The translations under genes were made by a program, and so were the position numbers. A stretch of DNA of 64,000 nucleotides from Marchantia polymorpha subsp. ruderalis. Taxonomy: Eukaryota; Streptophyta; Marchantiopsida; Marchantiales; Marchantiaceae. How positions within the stretch are numbered: position 1 is the stretch's first letter; each line of letters opens with the position of its first letter. Below the pieces are notes generated by a model. That model ran no database searches and had not been told where the DNA came from. It saw only the letters and a program-made list of their open reading frames with translations. The stretch lies in NCBI GenBank assembly GCA_037833965.1, contig AP031353.1, positions 13,208,501-13,272,500 of the forward strand, given 5' to 3'. Below are positions 1 to 10,495 of the stretch, one piece after another.

Positions 1-1166
1 TAGGCTCTAGCCTCAAATAGTAACATGATGTTTATTAGGACGCTATGATCACGTTAACATGGGCCTGTGATGAGAATGTTGGAATTCATGAAATCGTACT
101 GATTTGTTTACTTGCATTTTCTCTTTTAGATGCTTTAGAGTGAAGAAGAAGATGACTTGTTGAAGCATTATAGACTATCGACATACAGTACATATTCATA
201 CCATACTATGACGTATTAATCCTCGATTCAGCAAAACTGATGCAGGAATCCTCCTCTTTCAGAGTTCTTCATAAGGACTCCACGTCTGCTTCACCGGGTA
301 ACTAACAACTTTTCTTAGGTACTTTGTGTCTGTTAAAGAACTTCAGGAATTTCTCCCGCCTGCGCACTCGCTATTTGTATTCCTAAGACTTTTGTCAGTC
401 GATCCTGGTTTCTGACGTCGACCGGCCAAAGTGAGTCATTTCACTGGAAAAGGAAGGAAAAGAAAAGTATTGCCTAACGAGTCGAACCAGCTTTTAGTAA
501 AGTAGAGTATCGATTGATTTCTACAGATGCTAAGAATGCAAACATTTCCATTTGTGCAGAGGTTTTGGTTTACGGGTAAGATGCATTCGAACTGGAGTTA
601 GGCATCCTAAGGAATCTTGTGAAATCTTCTGGTCATACAAAGACGCGCCAGAAGCAGATTCACATGATCTACAAATTTCTGAGCTTCACAGATCGGATAT
701 TGTGCATGAATTCTAGTGCATGAATTCTAGGAAAAGCATTTGCTTCAGTTTATATTGCTCTCTTGTTTAAACACGGATACTACTTGAAACTGACAACAAC
801 GTATATTTTAGTTCCGGTCCATCATACATTTGTTGGACGTTCATTGTGGGACGAAAAAGAAATCAGTCAAGGATATGTGTCGAAGTTCAACGTGACCACC
901 CTCACGTGTCAAAGGAAGGGCTTTCATCATAATGAGACCTGCAACGAGACAATATGAACACTCTATCCTCAACAAGTCATCTTGATAGTTTAGCCCAACA
1001 CTGATCTTCTTCAGAAACATAACTCTGCGATTGACATGATGGCAAAGATTATAAAACACTTGTTCTTGTGAAAACTGCAAGGAAGAATTTGCGGAGTTGT
1101 ATATTGCATGAGGGTCTAAAAAATTGCTTGTGAATTGCATAGTGGCATTCTAACCTCTTCAAAATC
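1..1166. other. Spacer, nothing recognised
   Basis: This is the stretch downstream of the LRR-Roc-COR locus. Short open frames exist on both strands, up to about 100 codons, but none has a recognisable motif. A 14-bp direct duplication (tgcatgaattctag, twice) lies near 703-731. It may include the 3' untranslated region of the minus-strand gene that ends at 1167. Confidence 0.5.
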
Positions 1167-2669
1167 CTAACATGTCAAAATTCCACAACGAAGGCCTTTC
1201 TTCATGCACTTTTCGCACACCCATGCATGCCCACCTTTTCCTAAATTCACGTATTTCACCTGATACAACTTGAAGATTTCGGAATAGCGATTTTGAAGCT
1301 GAGGCGCAAGAGTTTGTTGAATCTTCAACCATGCTTCCTGCACCTCCTTGCTTTCTCCACCTTTTAGAAATGCCCTATGATCATCATCACTAATACTGTC
1401 TAGTTGAACTATATCAGATTTTAAATCCTCCCAATCTGGAATCGCTTGGCCCAAATTGAGGGTCTTATCCAGTCCAGCCTTCAGAGCATAATACATGACT
1501 TTGTATGAGATTTCAATAGTTTTTTGAATCCACGAGCTATTTTCTCGATCCAAGCGTATCTTCAAACCTTCTTGATCCTTGACAGTGTGAAACCCAGTCA
1601 CTGACTCACACATCAATTGTAAGCGAACGGTTGTCCCGTTATGCAGAAGCGCACTCAGTCTATAAAAGAGGCCAACATCATTCGTAACATAAGGTCGCTT
1701 GGGCATTCCAGCCAGCTGAAGCGAATGAGAAAACTGAATTGTCTTGTCCAGTTTAGACATGAATGCACTTAGCATTGACTGCAAAATCTTGGTGCAAAGA
1801 GAATATCTGTCCCATCTTCATCGCCAATCTCTCCAGAATGCTCTGCACTGATCTCAACCTCTCGTTCAAACCATGAACCATTTGTATTAGCTCGTGCATC
1901 TTGTACAAAACAAGTTGGGTCTCCACACTTGGATTCTCCACACTTGTGCTGGCACGACTCAAGCACCTGAATGTGAGTGGTTTGGGATCTTTCATCGGGG
2001 GGGGGGGGGCAAATTCGAGTAGCTAACCATGTTTTCAGCTTCAGGGTAACACTGAGCCAAGTCATTGTCCACGCTAATTATACCTTCCTGCAATGAATTC
2101 AATTCAACAATTGGTTTCTGTCGAATCTCATCCACAAGTGCTTCCACATCGCTCTCACACAACAAATCCCTAGCTCGTTCAAATATTCCGCCTGTGTGCC
2201 TTTCAATTGGAGGCCAACAATGCTCATAGTGCAACAAGTCTTCCTTCTCCATCAAGTGTGACCTTTCCAACGACATTTCCTCAAGTTTGTCATTGATGCT
2301 ACGAATGAAGTTCAATTTCAGCTTCTCGATCAGAATGGCTCCTCTGAGATGACTCGGAATCAGCATCTCCACGCAGAATGTTTGAATCACACCGAGCACT
2401 AACGCCACTCCGGGACAACCTTTTGGTGATGCGCAAAATGATATCAACTCCTCAACGATATGCTTTATCACATATTTAGTAGCCACCTCCCTTGACTGAT
2501 GCCTCAAGCATAACATCACAACATCTACGTATTTGTGGGACTTTTCACTCTGAACGTGCTCAACATATATCTGATGTCCATCAAGGAAAAGTCGCAGATA
2601 ATGTCGAGAGCAAGTCACATTCTCCTCGGAAACATGCATCTTGGATATCAACTTGCGTCTCATGAACAT
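1167..2669 (-). pseudogene. C-terminal exon of the ROCO locus, frame interrupted
   Basis: After an acceptor at 2671-2670 the frame continues COR-B sequence (MFMRRKLISKMHVSEENV). It then breaks at 13 consecutive C (minus strand). A coiled-coil-like stretch follows in a second frame (LVLYKMHELIQMVHGLNERL). The last part is in a third frame, 1784-1167: a conserved block (RPYVTNDVGLFYRLSALLHN, then LMCESVTGFH and IQKTIEISYKVMYYALKAGL) ending in a Cys pair, HAWVCEKCMKKG. The continuity of sense across three frames shows the decay or short introns directly. The final block looks well conserved, so loss would be recent. Confidence 0.65.
1997..2009. repeat. G13/C13 homopolymer in coding position
   Basis: Thirteen consecutive G on the plus strand lie between two reading frames of the ROCO C-terminal exon. 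One C more (minus strand), or two fewer, would restore one frame. Such tracts are unstable in replication and error-prone in sequencing. Confidence 0.9.
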
Positions 2670-2829
2670 CTACAATCACATAAAATTATGTAAATGTTTA
2701 ATGAGACATTCGAATAATTTGTCACAATTAATGAAAAGGGAACATTCTTTTCATAATACGCTAATTACAATCAAAACTTGTTGCATATAATGATTTCACT
2801 GTGTGTGTGAAATCATGATTCAAACTCAC

Positions 2830-4103
2830 CTGAAAGCGTGGAAAAAACGCAGCATTCAGGGACATAGTTCTTTCATCTTGGCACTGAATTCGGATGCCAA
2901 AAAACTGTGAAGTCTCACATCTATTTTCCCAATACATGGACTCCGCATGCGCCTCTTCTTGATGCTTGTGTTCTTCCTTGGTTGCATGCTCAGGGATGAA
3001 TGAAGGAATGAAATACTGAAAAGTATCCTCCAACTTGAAACACAAATCTAAATTGACAAGGATGTTTTCAAGCTCCCCTCTATACACACCTCTCTGTTGA
3101 TGTGGTTGCTTTCTCACAAACTCCTCTATCAACCTAGCAAAGACACTTTCACTCACAAATCCGTCTTTGCTTGTGTATGTGCTCGCTCTTTTAGAATACT
3201 CGGACTCTTGAGCTTGAAAGTTTTGATCCAGAGCTATTAGCTCACCCAAAAAGGTATTGGTGAGCCAGTTGGGATCTACGATGATGTAAGCAAGGTTGGG
3301 GATGTATATGATAGATCCAACATCATTCAAATAGGATATGATAGACTCCATTATCCTTGAATGATCAACAGAGTGAGCAGAAGACGATGGAATGAATTGT
3401 TTTAAGCTAGGAGCACAGAAATCATAAAAGTTTTTGGATGACCACAAAGGGCAACTTTTGTTTTTCTTGGTGTTTGTAACCAAGAAAGAGGTGACTTGAG
3501 AGCACAATTGGGGAACTTGAGGTGATTTTTCTCTCAACAACTTATCAAAATTCTCAAAAATGTGACGGTTGAGAGGGATTACTTGCTTCTTCTTCCGAGC
3601 ATCCACATGAAGACACTCTTCAATAGGGCGGAGATCCACAAAATTTGCGAATCTTTTGGTGAGTTCGTCAACTATGGAATGAGCCCAACTCAAAGAATTG
3701 TATCTAGCTTTATCCTTGTGAGAAATCACAATAAATACTTGGGGAAGATCACTTCCCATGACCTTTGTGCTAGATGTGATGAAACTCAACCAATCCTCCA
3801 ACTCAGTTCTAAAACAAGAGTTTGGTTTGTTTGAAGATGTTTCCTCACAGAAAGGATTATAAACAAAAAGAAAAACACAAAAGTGGGTGGTTTGAGGGAA
3901 GAGTACATTTTGAAGGGTACGAAAAATCCATTGTCCCGCAAGATCCCAAACTGAGATTTGTAGTGCATCATTGTTTTGCAATAACTCCACTTCAATCCCT
4001 TTCGTCCTCCACAATGTGTTCCATTTATTGCGTAGACGGCTTATTCCATTCAAGCTCTTGACTTGATTTATCCTCATCAGGGTTTTACGCAATTGAGTTT
4101 TTC
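2830..4103 (-). CDS. Roc GTPase and COR-domain exon of the ROCO locus
   Basis: This exon starts with the second half of the P-loop (KTQLRKTLMRINQ). It has the switch II motif WDLAGQ near 3950 and a G4-like motif SHKD in place of NKxD (VFIVISHKDKAR). A COR-type region follows (IMESIISYLNDVGSIIYIP...VDPNWLTNTFLGELI) and runs to AAFFPRFQ, where a good donor (CAG|GTGAGT) sits at 2829. Roc is a Ras-like GTPase and COR is its dimerisation domain. Domain order and motifs make the family assignment secure; integrity is doubtful because the acceptor at 4105-4104 reads GG. Confidence 0.78.
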
Positions 4104-4336
4104 CCCCACGTTAGACAAAAGAATCACAAAATATACAACTTGTAATGAACTATATTTTCACATATGCTTTGAATTGATATTCTTGAGATACAATATGATA
4201 TGATATAATTATAACATGTGATGAAAATTTGCTTAAAAAATGTAAAAATCACCAAAACAATTGAAGGTATATAATTAATGATTTACATATTTGAACTTCT
4301 TCTTTTTTTACTATTTCTATACACACATCATTATAT

Positions 4337-4921
4337 CTATTTTAAAATAGCATCTTTTGTGTCAATCTTAGTATTATAAAAGTAAAAAGATAGATTGCTA
4401 GTTTGCGTAAGTTTAGGGAAAACCAGTGAGAATTTATAGCACATCTTACCTGCTTTGGGAGAGCCGCATAAGAAGAGTCGACCAACTTTTGCATCTCCAA
4501 ATGTTGAGTTGGCTTCTCTAAACACGGACATGTAGACAGCCCGCTTCTCGTTCTGCTTGAGTGTCTCTTGAATCTGAGCCGCCTTTCCGTCCCTTGCCCA
4601 TGATGTTCGTGAGACGTCTATTTCCCGGAGACCCAAGTTCACTTGCAGTACCCCCATCAGGTCCCTGAAGGCCTCTTCGTCAAGTTCGGTATCACACAAA
4701 TCCAAACGAGTGAGGTGGTTCCCTCTGATACACCAAAGCAAGTCCCTCCATATTTCCTTCGAAAGATTTTCGATTCGAACAGTTAACTCCCGTCTCTTCA
4801 AGACTGAAGTTTCTCTAGTTTTCCCATTCATCGGGACGATACTGAAAGTGATATTTTCTTTCTCACCGGGCAATATACTCACAGATTTTAAAGATATGAT
4901 TTCCCCGCTCAGTACCCTACC
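4337..4921 (-). pseudogene. LRR tail plus P-loop half of the ROCO locus
   Basis: This segment follows the in-frame TGA without a frame change and carries two more LRR units. It then has the first half of a Walker A motif, GRLFLCGSPKAG, where a consensus donor (G|GTAAG, intron from 4449) splits the motif. Coding sequence therefore ends at 4450, and the open frame past that point is intron read-through. The other half of the motif, KTQLRKTL, is found at 4102 and below. The split makes GSPKAGKT when joined, which is strong support for the exon order. Confidence 0.65.
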
Positions 4922-6103
4922 TCATAGGTTTAATGATAACCTCATATCATTAACACGGTCACTAAAAGTGTAGAGATGAAGCTCCACTGTGGGGTCCTTG
5001 ACATCAGACATAGCAGAAAACGCAAGAGCTTCTATTGACTTCCACTGATCTCCATCGACTAAGTTAAACGCAACAAGTATAGTTGTTGCTGTAGCATTGT
5101 CACGTATGACTTCGCCGAGCTGGTGCCATTCCTCAGGACTCATCTCCAAGAAGTGCAACTCCATTTCCTTCCAAAATGGTTTGCAAGTAAGAAGTTTTCC
5201 TAAACAGTCTCCCAGTCCCCGAGTCCAAGACACGAAGTCCGAGTGGGGCATGCATGCACTCCTTAGCCGAAGACATTCAATGGATCGGTTGCCATCATCT
5301 CCGGCCAATGCTTTTAACAAGGCCGGTCCCCACTTCACTTGATCTACAGCCAATTCTCTCAAAGACGAGCTCTGGATCAAAACCTGGGACAGAATTCCAA
5401 CGGTCTCGTCCTCCATGTTGCTATAATAGCCTCCTAAACGCAACGTTTCTAATAGAGGAGCACGGTTGATCATGTCAGCCACATACTTCCCCGCACTCGT
5501 GTCTTTCCACCACGCGTCATATAGTTCTAACCACTGGAGTTTAGAATCGGGATTTCCTCGCAGTCCTGAGGCAAGATTCAACCAACATCTGGCACTCAAG
5601 AAGCAATCGCGCACTTGCAATTCTGTTACGCTAGAGGTATTCAGAATTTTCCCCACCTGTAAACACCAGCTCTCCATTTCCGCATCTGACCTCCATCTCA
5701 AATGGCTCATCTCTATCTTTCGGAGAGTGGTGCTACACCTGAATCCTGTCAAAAGTATCTCCCACTCGCTATCCGTCAACCTCGATAAATCTCTCTCACA
5801 AAAAATTGTCGGGCTCAGAATCTCAATGGTGTTGCACCTGCCGATTGCCTCTAGCATTCGAAGGCGCACTTGGCTTCGCCACCCTCTGATCGTCGAGAGC
5901 GATTCAGGCCACGGAAAGAACTCCAGCAATTCTGAATCATTTAAATCGGGAAGCGCCGTTATAGGCTCGCCTTGTCCTTCCAGACGCAGTACAAGGTCCT
6001 GGATGGCGGAGGGAAGCTCCTGTTCCTCCTCTGCGGAGTTCATTCCCCGTGTCGTAAGTTCAGCAGCGTCACTGACGATTGACCCACCTGCACCACCTTC
6101 CAT
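4922..6103 (-). CDS. N-terminal leucine-rich-repeat segment of the ROCO locus
   Basis: This open frame has 393 codons from the first ATG (6103), starting MEGGAGG. It has an acidic leader and then LRR units of the ribonuclease-inhibitor type, such as LQWLELYDAW, LLETLRLGGY and SLRELAVDQVKW. It ends at TGA 4924-4922, but the same frame continues past the stop with more LRR sequence (HLTRLDLCDTELDEEAFRDL) to the P-loop. It could make a stand-alone LRR protein if transcribed. The simpler reading is the 5' part of a larger gene interrupted by a stop. A 17-bp tandem duplication (gaatgagtgcaggggat) lies just upstream near 6223-6257. Confidence 0.7.
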   Translation of the reverse strand: MEGGAGGSIVSDAAELTTRGMNSAEEEQELPSAIQDLVLRLEGQGEPITALPDLNDSELLEFFPWPESLSTIRGWRSQVRLRMLEAIGRCNTIEILSPTIFCERDLSRLTDSEWEILLTGFRCSTTLRKIEMSHLRWRSDAEMESWCLQVGKILNTSSVTELQVRDCFLSARCWLNLASGLRGNPDSKLQWLELYDAWWKDTSAGKYVADMINRAPLLETLRLGGYYSNMEDETVGILSQVLIQSSSLRELAVDQVKWGPALLKALAGDDGNRSIECLRLRSACMPHSDFVSWTRGLGDCLGKLLTCKPFWKEMELHFLEMSPEEWHQLGEVIRDNATATTILVAFNLVDGDQWKSIEALAFSAMSDVKDPTVELHLYTFSDRVNDMRLSLNL

Positions 6104-8707
6104 CCTCTCCTCCACTATCACAGAGGAAGAAACGTTTGCTTTTTGGTCTGCGCGGGCGAAGTGTAACCGGGCCTACAGGAAGCACTCTCCTCGATCCGAA
6201 AGCTCGGCTCTCCCGAAGAAACCTGAATGAGTGCAGGGGATGAATGAGTGCAGGGGATGCGACTTCTTGCAGTGTTAATGAGTAGCGACACAAATATAAC
6301 ACAAGCTCTGCAGATACGCGGATCACGAGCAATCACCAAAATGTAGGGAAATTGTGCAAAATGGAAGCAATGCAAAACGATAACAATTTCATGTTTGCTA
6401 CCGATTTCATGTTTGCGCTCTAAAGACCTCCAGACTGTGCATGCATTCACATGCTTGGCAGTTGAGGTAGAACAACAATTCCAGCTGTTGATAACTCGAG
6501 TACTGGTATGCTCTTCACAGTTCTTGGATATCATGTTTAGTAAATTGCCATAAAGCTTATCAGTTTCTTCTGAACCTACAAGTTATTTACAGAAATTTAG
6601 AAAACTGTACTGGTCTTCAAAGTAAGAAAGAACGTAACATGCTTATTACACCAAGCTGACTACGCATGTACCACTCAGCTGTCATAATACATCCACTTGC
6701 TCGAATAGATCAAACATCCAAGATAAATAAATTAATAAAGAATAAATTTGTAATTTCGGTTGTCAGTGTGACGACATCGAGTATATCATCACACTGACGC
6801 ATTCACCCACTTGCACAACAAAGTCAAGATCTACTCTGACCTTCTAACACAGAAGTATATGTTCCAATCACAGAGTATAAAGGAACACGATTTCTGTGTT
6901 CAAATGTTGTCATTACCTTGATCGCTCAGAAGATACAATGACAAGATCTGATTGAAGACGATGCATGCTTTTTCCCCGCGCTAGCCACCGTAGCGTCTGT
7001 CTTCCTGTTGGTCTTGATGCAGCTAGATTTGCAATCTCCCAGTATAACTGTTCATCCAGTTTTTACGCAACTCAGGGTCAGTCGCATCTGAGATATCTGC
7101 AATATCCTTCATTCCATGGCATTCTGTTTCCACGTCGCACATCTTTGCTACGAACTTGTCTTTCGGATTTCAGATCCACCTGCAGAGCTATCGTCTTGTA
7201 CACTCAGTTTGGTCACCATTTCACATCAAAGGATTCTCGAGAGAAGTGAAGTGCACTTTGTTATCGAATGTCGATCTTGCTAAGAACCTTCTTGCTTGTT
7301 TATCGCGTCTTACATAACACGACAGAAACAGCATGATCTGGTTATTTGTCATGTTGTATGGTTTCTTTATTCTGTATTCTCACCGTTATTACCACCAAAA
7401 CATCTGGGATTTTACAAGTGTCCAATGGTCAAAATTTAAAGAACGTTTTTTGAAGTGTTACATTTCAAAACTTACAGTTCATAAATGCAATAATTGCACT
7501 AAGGGTGCAATTATTGCATTCATATGGTCCTTGAACCTCTCATTCTCTCAGGTTATAATAGAAAACCCTTCTGCTGCAAAAGCATAGACTCGAATAATAT
7601 CTTCCACTGACTCTGATGATCCAAGCTCTATCTTACATTATCATTGGGGATGACTCTTAGTGGAACATTTTCTACGAAATTCACAACAATATACCTTGGT
7701 CCTCAGTGCTCATAGTAATGAGGAACAAGGTATAGCAAATATCACAAATTGTTAGATATCTCAAAATTTATCCGAACTCAACTGGAAATTTTTTAACGTA
7801 CTATTTTTCACTCTCGGCTTGTACTGAACATAAGCCAGTTCACTCCATTGAAGACAATGAAGATGTTGGGCTGGACACTTTTGATACTTTTTGTGGGACC
7901 TTGGCTAGAAAGTACAATGCGAAGTGCATTGATTCCTCTGCAAAGTCCATAGGAATCATGCCACCCTCCTCTCTGCTTTTTCAACATGCGCTTTGAGCCA
8001 ACCGCAAGCTGAGTGGACTATTTTTGCGTGGAAGACTCGTTCTTTTTTACGCTTCTTCACCTCAACTGGTGCTCACCAGAGGAAAGTTTAATTTAAAAAC
8101 GACATAATTCATTAGTTTGAATCTCATTCTATTGCAACTGTGCTCTGCAAAGAAAACTACTGAGTGCTCTATGATATCATGTAGCTACTATAACATTCAC
8201 ACTATTCTTCAAGAGCCGGTTCGCCCAAAAGGTTGGTTTCCAGTTACTGTCTAGTTGACGGTGTGCCACCTGCACAACTAGGACGACCTCAGGGATCTCA
8301 AATCCGAACTTCAAAAACCACGTGAAATTGATCTGCACAGTTTTGAATTGTACATAAACCGCATTTTCCAGTCAGTTGCAGACAACGTTCCATGTTAGTT
8401 TGGTCCCTGGACCATACCTGCACTAGAGTAGCCAAATAGTCGAAAACGTCCAGTCACAAAACTCTGCCTTTATTCATTTCCGATCATTTCTGAAAGCTTT
8501 TGTCGAGATATGGTTGTTGAGATTTTCCCTTGAGTTGAACCCCGCAGCACTTAGCACAAAACCTGACATTCGATTGTATTTTCATGATCAGGGCATCCAC
8601 CATGACAATGCACCTACATTTTCAATTTCTTTTTTACACACCTCTGTAAAGCTTTCAAACACCTCGTACAAACCTTTCTGGAATCTTCACCACATGTTCT
8701 ACTTTTG
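6104..8707. other. Gene-poor spacer with hairpins
   Basis: No gene was recognised. Inverted repeats are at 6762-6798 (13-bp arms, one mismatch), 7484-7520 (16-bp perfect arms) and 7691-7733 (15-bp arms, one mismatch). An open frame at 7333-7587 is AT-rich, spans the perfect hairpin and has no recognisable domain. Confidence 0.6.
7484..7520. repeat. Perfect 16-bp hairpin, 5-nt loop
   Basis: The arms 7484-7499 (aatgcaataattgcac) and 7505-7520 are exact reverse complements around the loop taagg. No poly-T tract or other signal marks it as a terminator. It could be a snap-back formed by template switching. Confidence 0.85.
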
Positions 8708-8774
8708 ACTTTCCGGGTGTCTACGACTCATAGACTATGAGTCAGAGTCTATGATTCATAGACAACCGGAAAGT
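8708..8774. repeat. 67-nt fold-back element, hairpin 1
   Basis: The arms are 8708-8736 and 8746-8774, 26 of 29 positions paired, around a 9-nt loop. The outer 9 bp (actttccgg / ccggaaagt) pair perfectly. It resembles a small plant microRNA precursor or a fold-back transposon remnant. It is only 10 nt from a second, longer hairpin. Confidence 0.8.
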
Positions 8775-8784
8775 AAAAATCACC

Positions 8785-8859
8785 CTTTGCACACTCACCA
8801 AAATAAACGGGTACGTCATAGACTATGACGTACACGTTGATTTTGGTGAGTTTGCAAAG
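8785..8859. repeat. 75-nt fold-back element, hairpin 2
   Basis: The arms are 8785-8821 and 8823-8859, 34 of 37 positions paired, with essentially no loop (centre at 8822). It shares the core catagactatg with hairpin 1 but not the rest of its sequence. Mismatch density and length are within the range of young plant microRNA foldbacks. Expression cannot be judged from sequence. Confidence 0.8.
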
Positions 8860-10491
8860 CCAAACATAATGAACCTGAATACAAAAATCAAATGATGAAT
8901 TCGTGCTGCTAAGATGAAAAACTCTTGTAGTCTGGTCACGATATGCATGGCCTACGTGATCTCAACGTAATCTTCCTGCCATGGATCCAAATTTTCTAAT
9001 TCTGAAATAATGCAAATATGAATAAGTTAAATTTGTTGATTATGTGAATGAATAATATGTTCAACTGTTCCAGATTTCATAATACCCATCATAACCTTCA
9101 TTTTAATATAATGTTTCAACACAAAGTGTTTTTTTCGCTTTTTCAATGTTGCATCTGCTTGTACATTTCAAAGTAATTGCTACCATAAAAAACATTGCAC
9201 ATGTTTACTTTATACCATCTTGATTGGCAAAAAGTGTTAATTTTGAAGATATTCTTGAAGCAAATTCTTATGATCAATCCATATTTGCACCTGTTTGATC
9301 ACTTGATGACCTCTTGGATGTTGAAAAACTTGATCATTGTGTGAAAGAGGTAAAATGTTTGCCTCCTTGATGATCTCTTGTATTTTGGAAAATTTGATCC
9401 GTGTGTGGAGAGGTAACAAATTCCCTTGTTGAAGATGTGATGATCATACATATGGTAAAAAACAATTGATTTGATGTAAAAAACCTTGCTTCCGAACCTA
9501 GATCCCCATATTAATAAATTTTTTTGCTTCTTTATGCTTTTGATGTAGCCAAGAACTTTATTGAATTGTTTCTTGCCAATTTGATGTCCTTGCTCCACTC
9601 TTATGCAGAAAGTATTTTAGACAATTTACTTCAAAGCTCTTCTATTGTGATTGGTTCTACATATTCTGGTGCATAAAGATACTATTATGAAGGTTTTGCT
9701 TAATATAAAAAGAATTAATATATCAACTACATCAAATATTGCACTACTTTTAAGTCAATGACATGACAATTATATTGATCAAATACAAGTATTGTTCACT
9801 TTGGAACAAACCTGAAAATCTTATAATTCTTGTGTTCAAAATAATATTTCTCATATCAACTATCAAGGAATAATTTTAAAGATCATGATAGTGAAATATT
9901 TTATTTTTTGAATTTTTATTGGATTAGATTTTTTTTTAAAATTTATATATGTATCATACGAGAATACATGGATTTCATTTAATGATATTAGTTTGTACAC
10001 AACTTCTTTTCTACAGAGAAAGAATAGAATTTCAACAACACATGTCTAGAAAATCGTAAATTGATTATGAACTACATAGTCATTTTGATTTGAAATAAAG
10101 ATAATAATATACAAGTAAAATACAAACCAACTTTGTATTTCACATATTCATAGTTTTTGTGATCTTAGAGTTTTTAATGATATATTAATCTATCGCTGGT
10201 GTTAGATTGAACAAAAATATAAAGATATTAATCAGAAAACATTGATTTCAAATATTATGTACATGATAGTTTACAATATCCTAATAACAATGTTCGTTGC
10301 TGGTTGAGTCAACAACAAATTGAAAATGTTGTTAGCCTATATTTTTTCACTCACTAATGGATAATCTACTTACATTTGACTCATTATGGTTTGCTTTACC
10401 AACATTCCTTCAATATAACTCGTATGACTTACTCACAAAGAAATGAAATGATCTCTTGTCTTTTTCGCATAACTTGGAATATACATATTCT
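8860..10491. other. AT-rich spacer with degenerate tandem repeat
   Basis: This stretch is strongly AT-rich. Within it, 9299-9366 and 9367-9430 are two diverged copies of a unit of about 66 bp. Shared blocks are ttgatgacctcttg/ttgatgatctcttg, then aacttgatc/aatttgatc, then gagaggtaa. No gene was recognised; short open frames there come from the repeat. Confidence 0.5.
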
Positions 10492-10495
10492 TACT

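Larger units (their letters stand above)
1167..6103 (-). pseudogene. TORNADO1-like LRR-Roc-COR (ROCO) gene, apparently broken
   Basis: The parts of a plant ROCO protein lie in the right order on the minus strand. Leucine-rich repeats come first, then the P-loop, the Roc GTPase, the COR domain and a conserved Cys-containing C-terminus. The best-known plant member is TORNADO1 of Arabidopsis, about 1,380 residues; the parts here sum to a similar size. Inferred exons are 6103-4450, 4103-2830 and 2669-1167. The join 2830/2669 is clean GT-AG, phase 0. Lesions seen are an in-frame TGA at 4924-4922 inside the LRR region, GG instead of AG at the acceptor needed to complete the P-loop (4105-4104), a reading-frame change at a run of 13 C (minus strand, 2009-1997), and another between about 1822 and 1785. 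The last two could instead be short introns with weak donors. The stop and the acceptor are harder to explain, so I call the locus a pseudogene, or a gene needing transcript evidence. Confidence 0.72.

Noticed and set aside
841..1140. Minus-strand 99-codon frame downstream of the ROCO locus
   Set aside because: No motif, ordinary composition, and position fits a 3' UTR.
5466..6230. Plus-strand frame of 254 codons
   Set aside because: It is the antisense shadow of the LRR coding segment, which has clear repeat motifs on the minus strand.
7861..7965. Short signal-peptide-like frame MKMLGWTLLILFVGPW
   Set aside because: It stops after 34 codons with no splice donor or continuing exon that I could find.
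8708..8859. Transcription terminators
   Set aside because: Hairpins are not followed by T-runs, and nuclear plant genes do not end this way.
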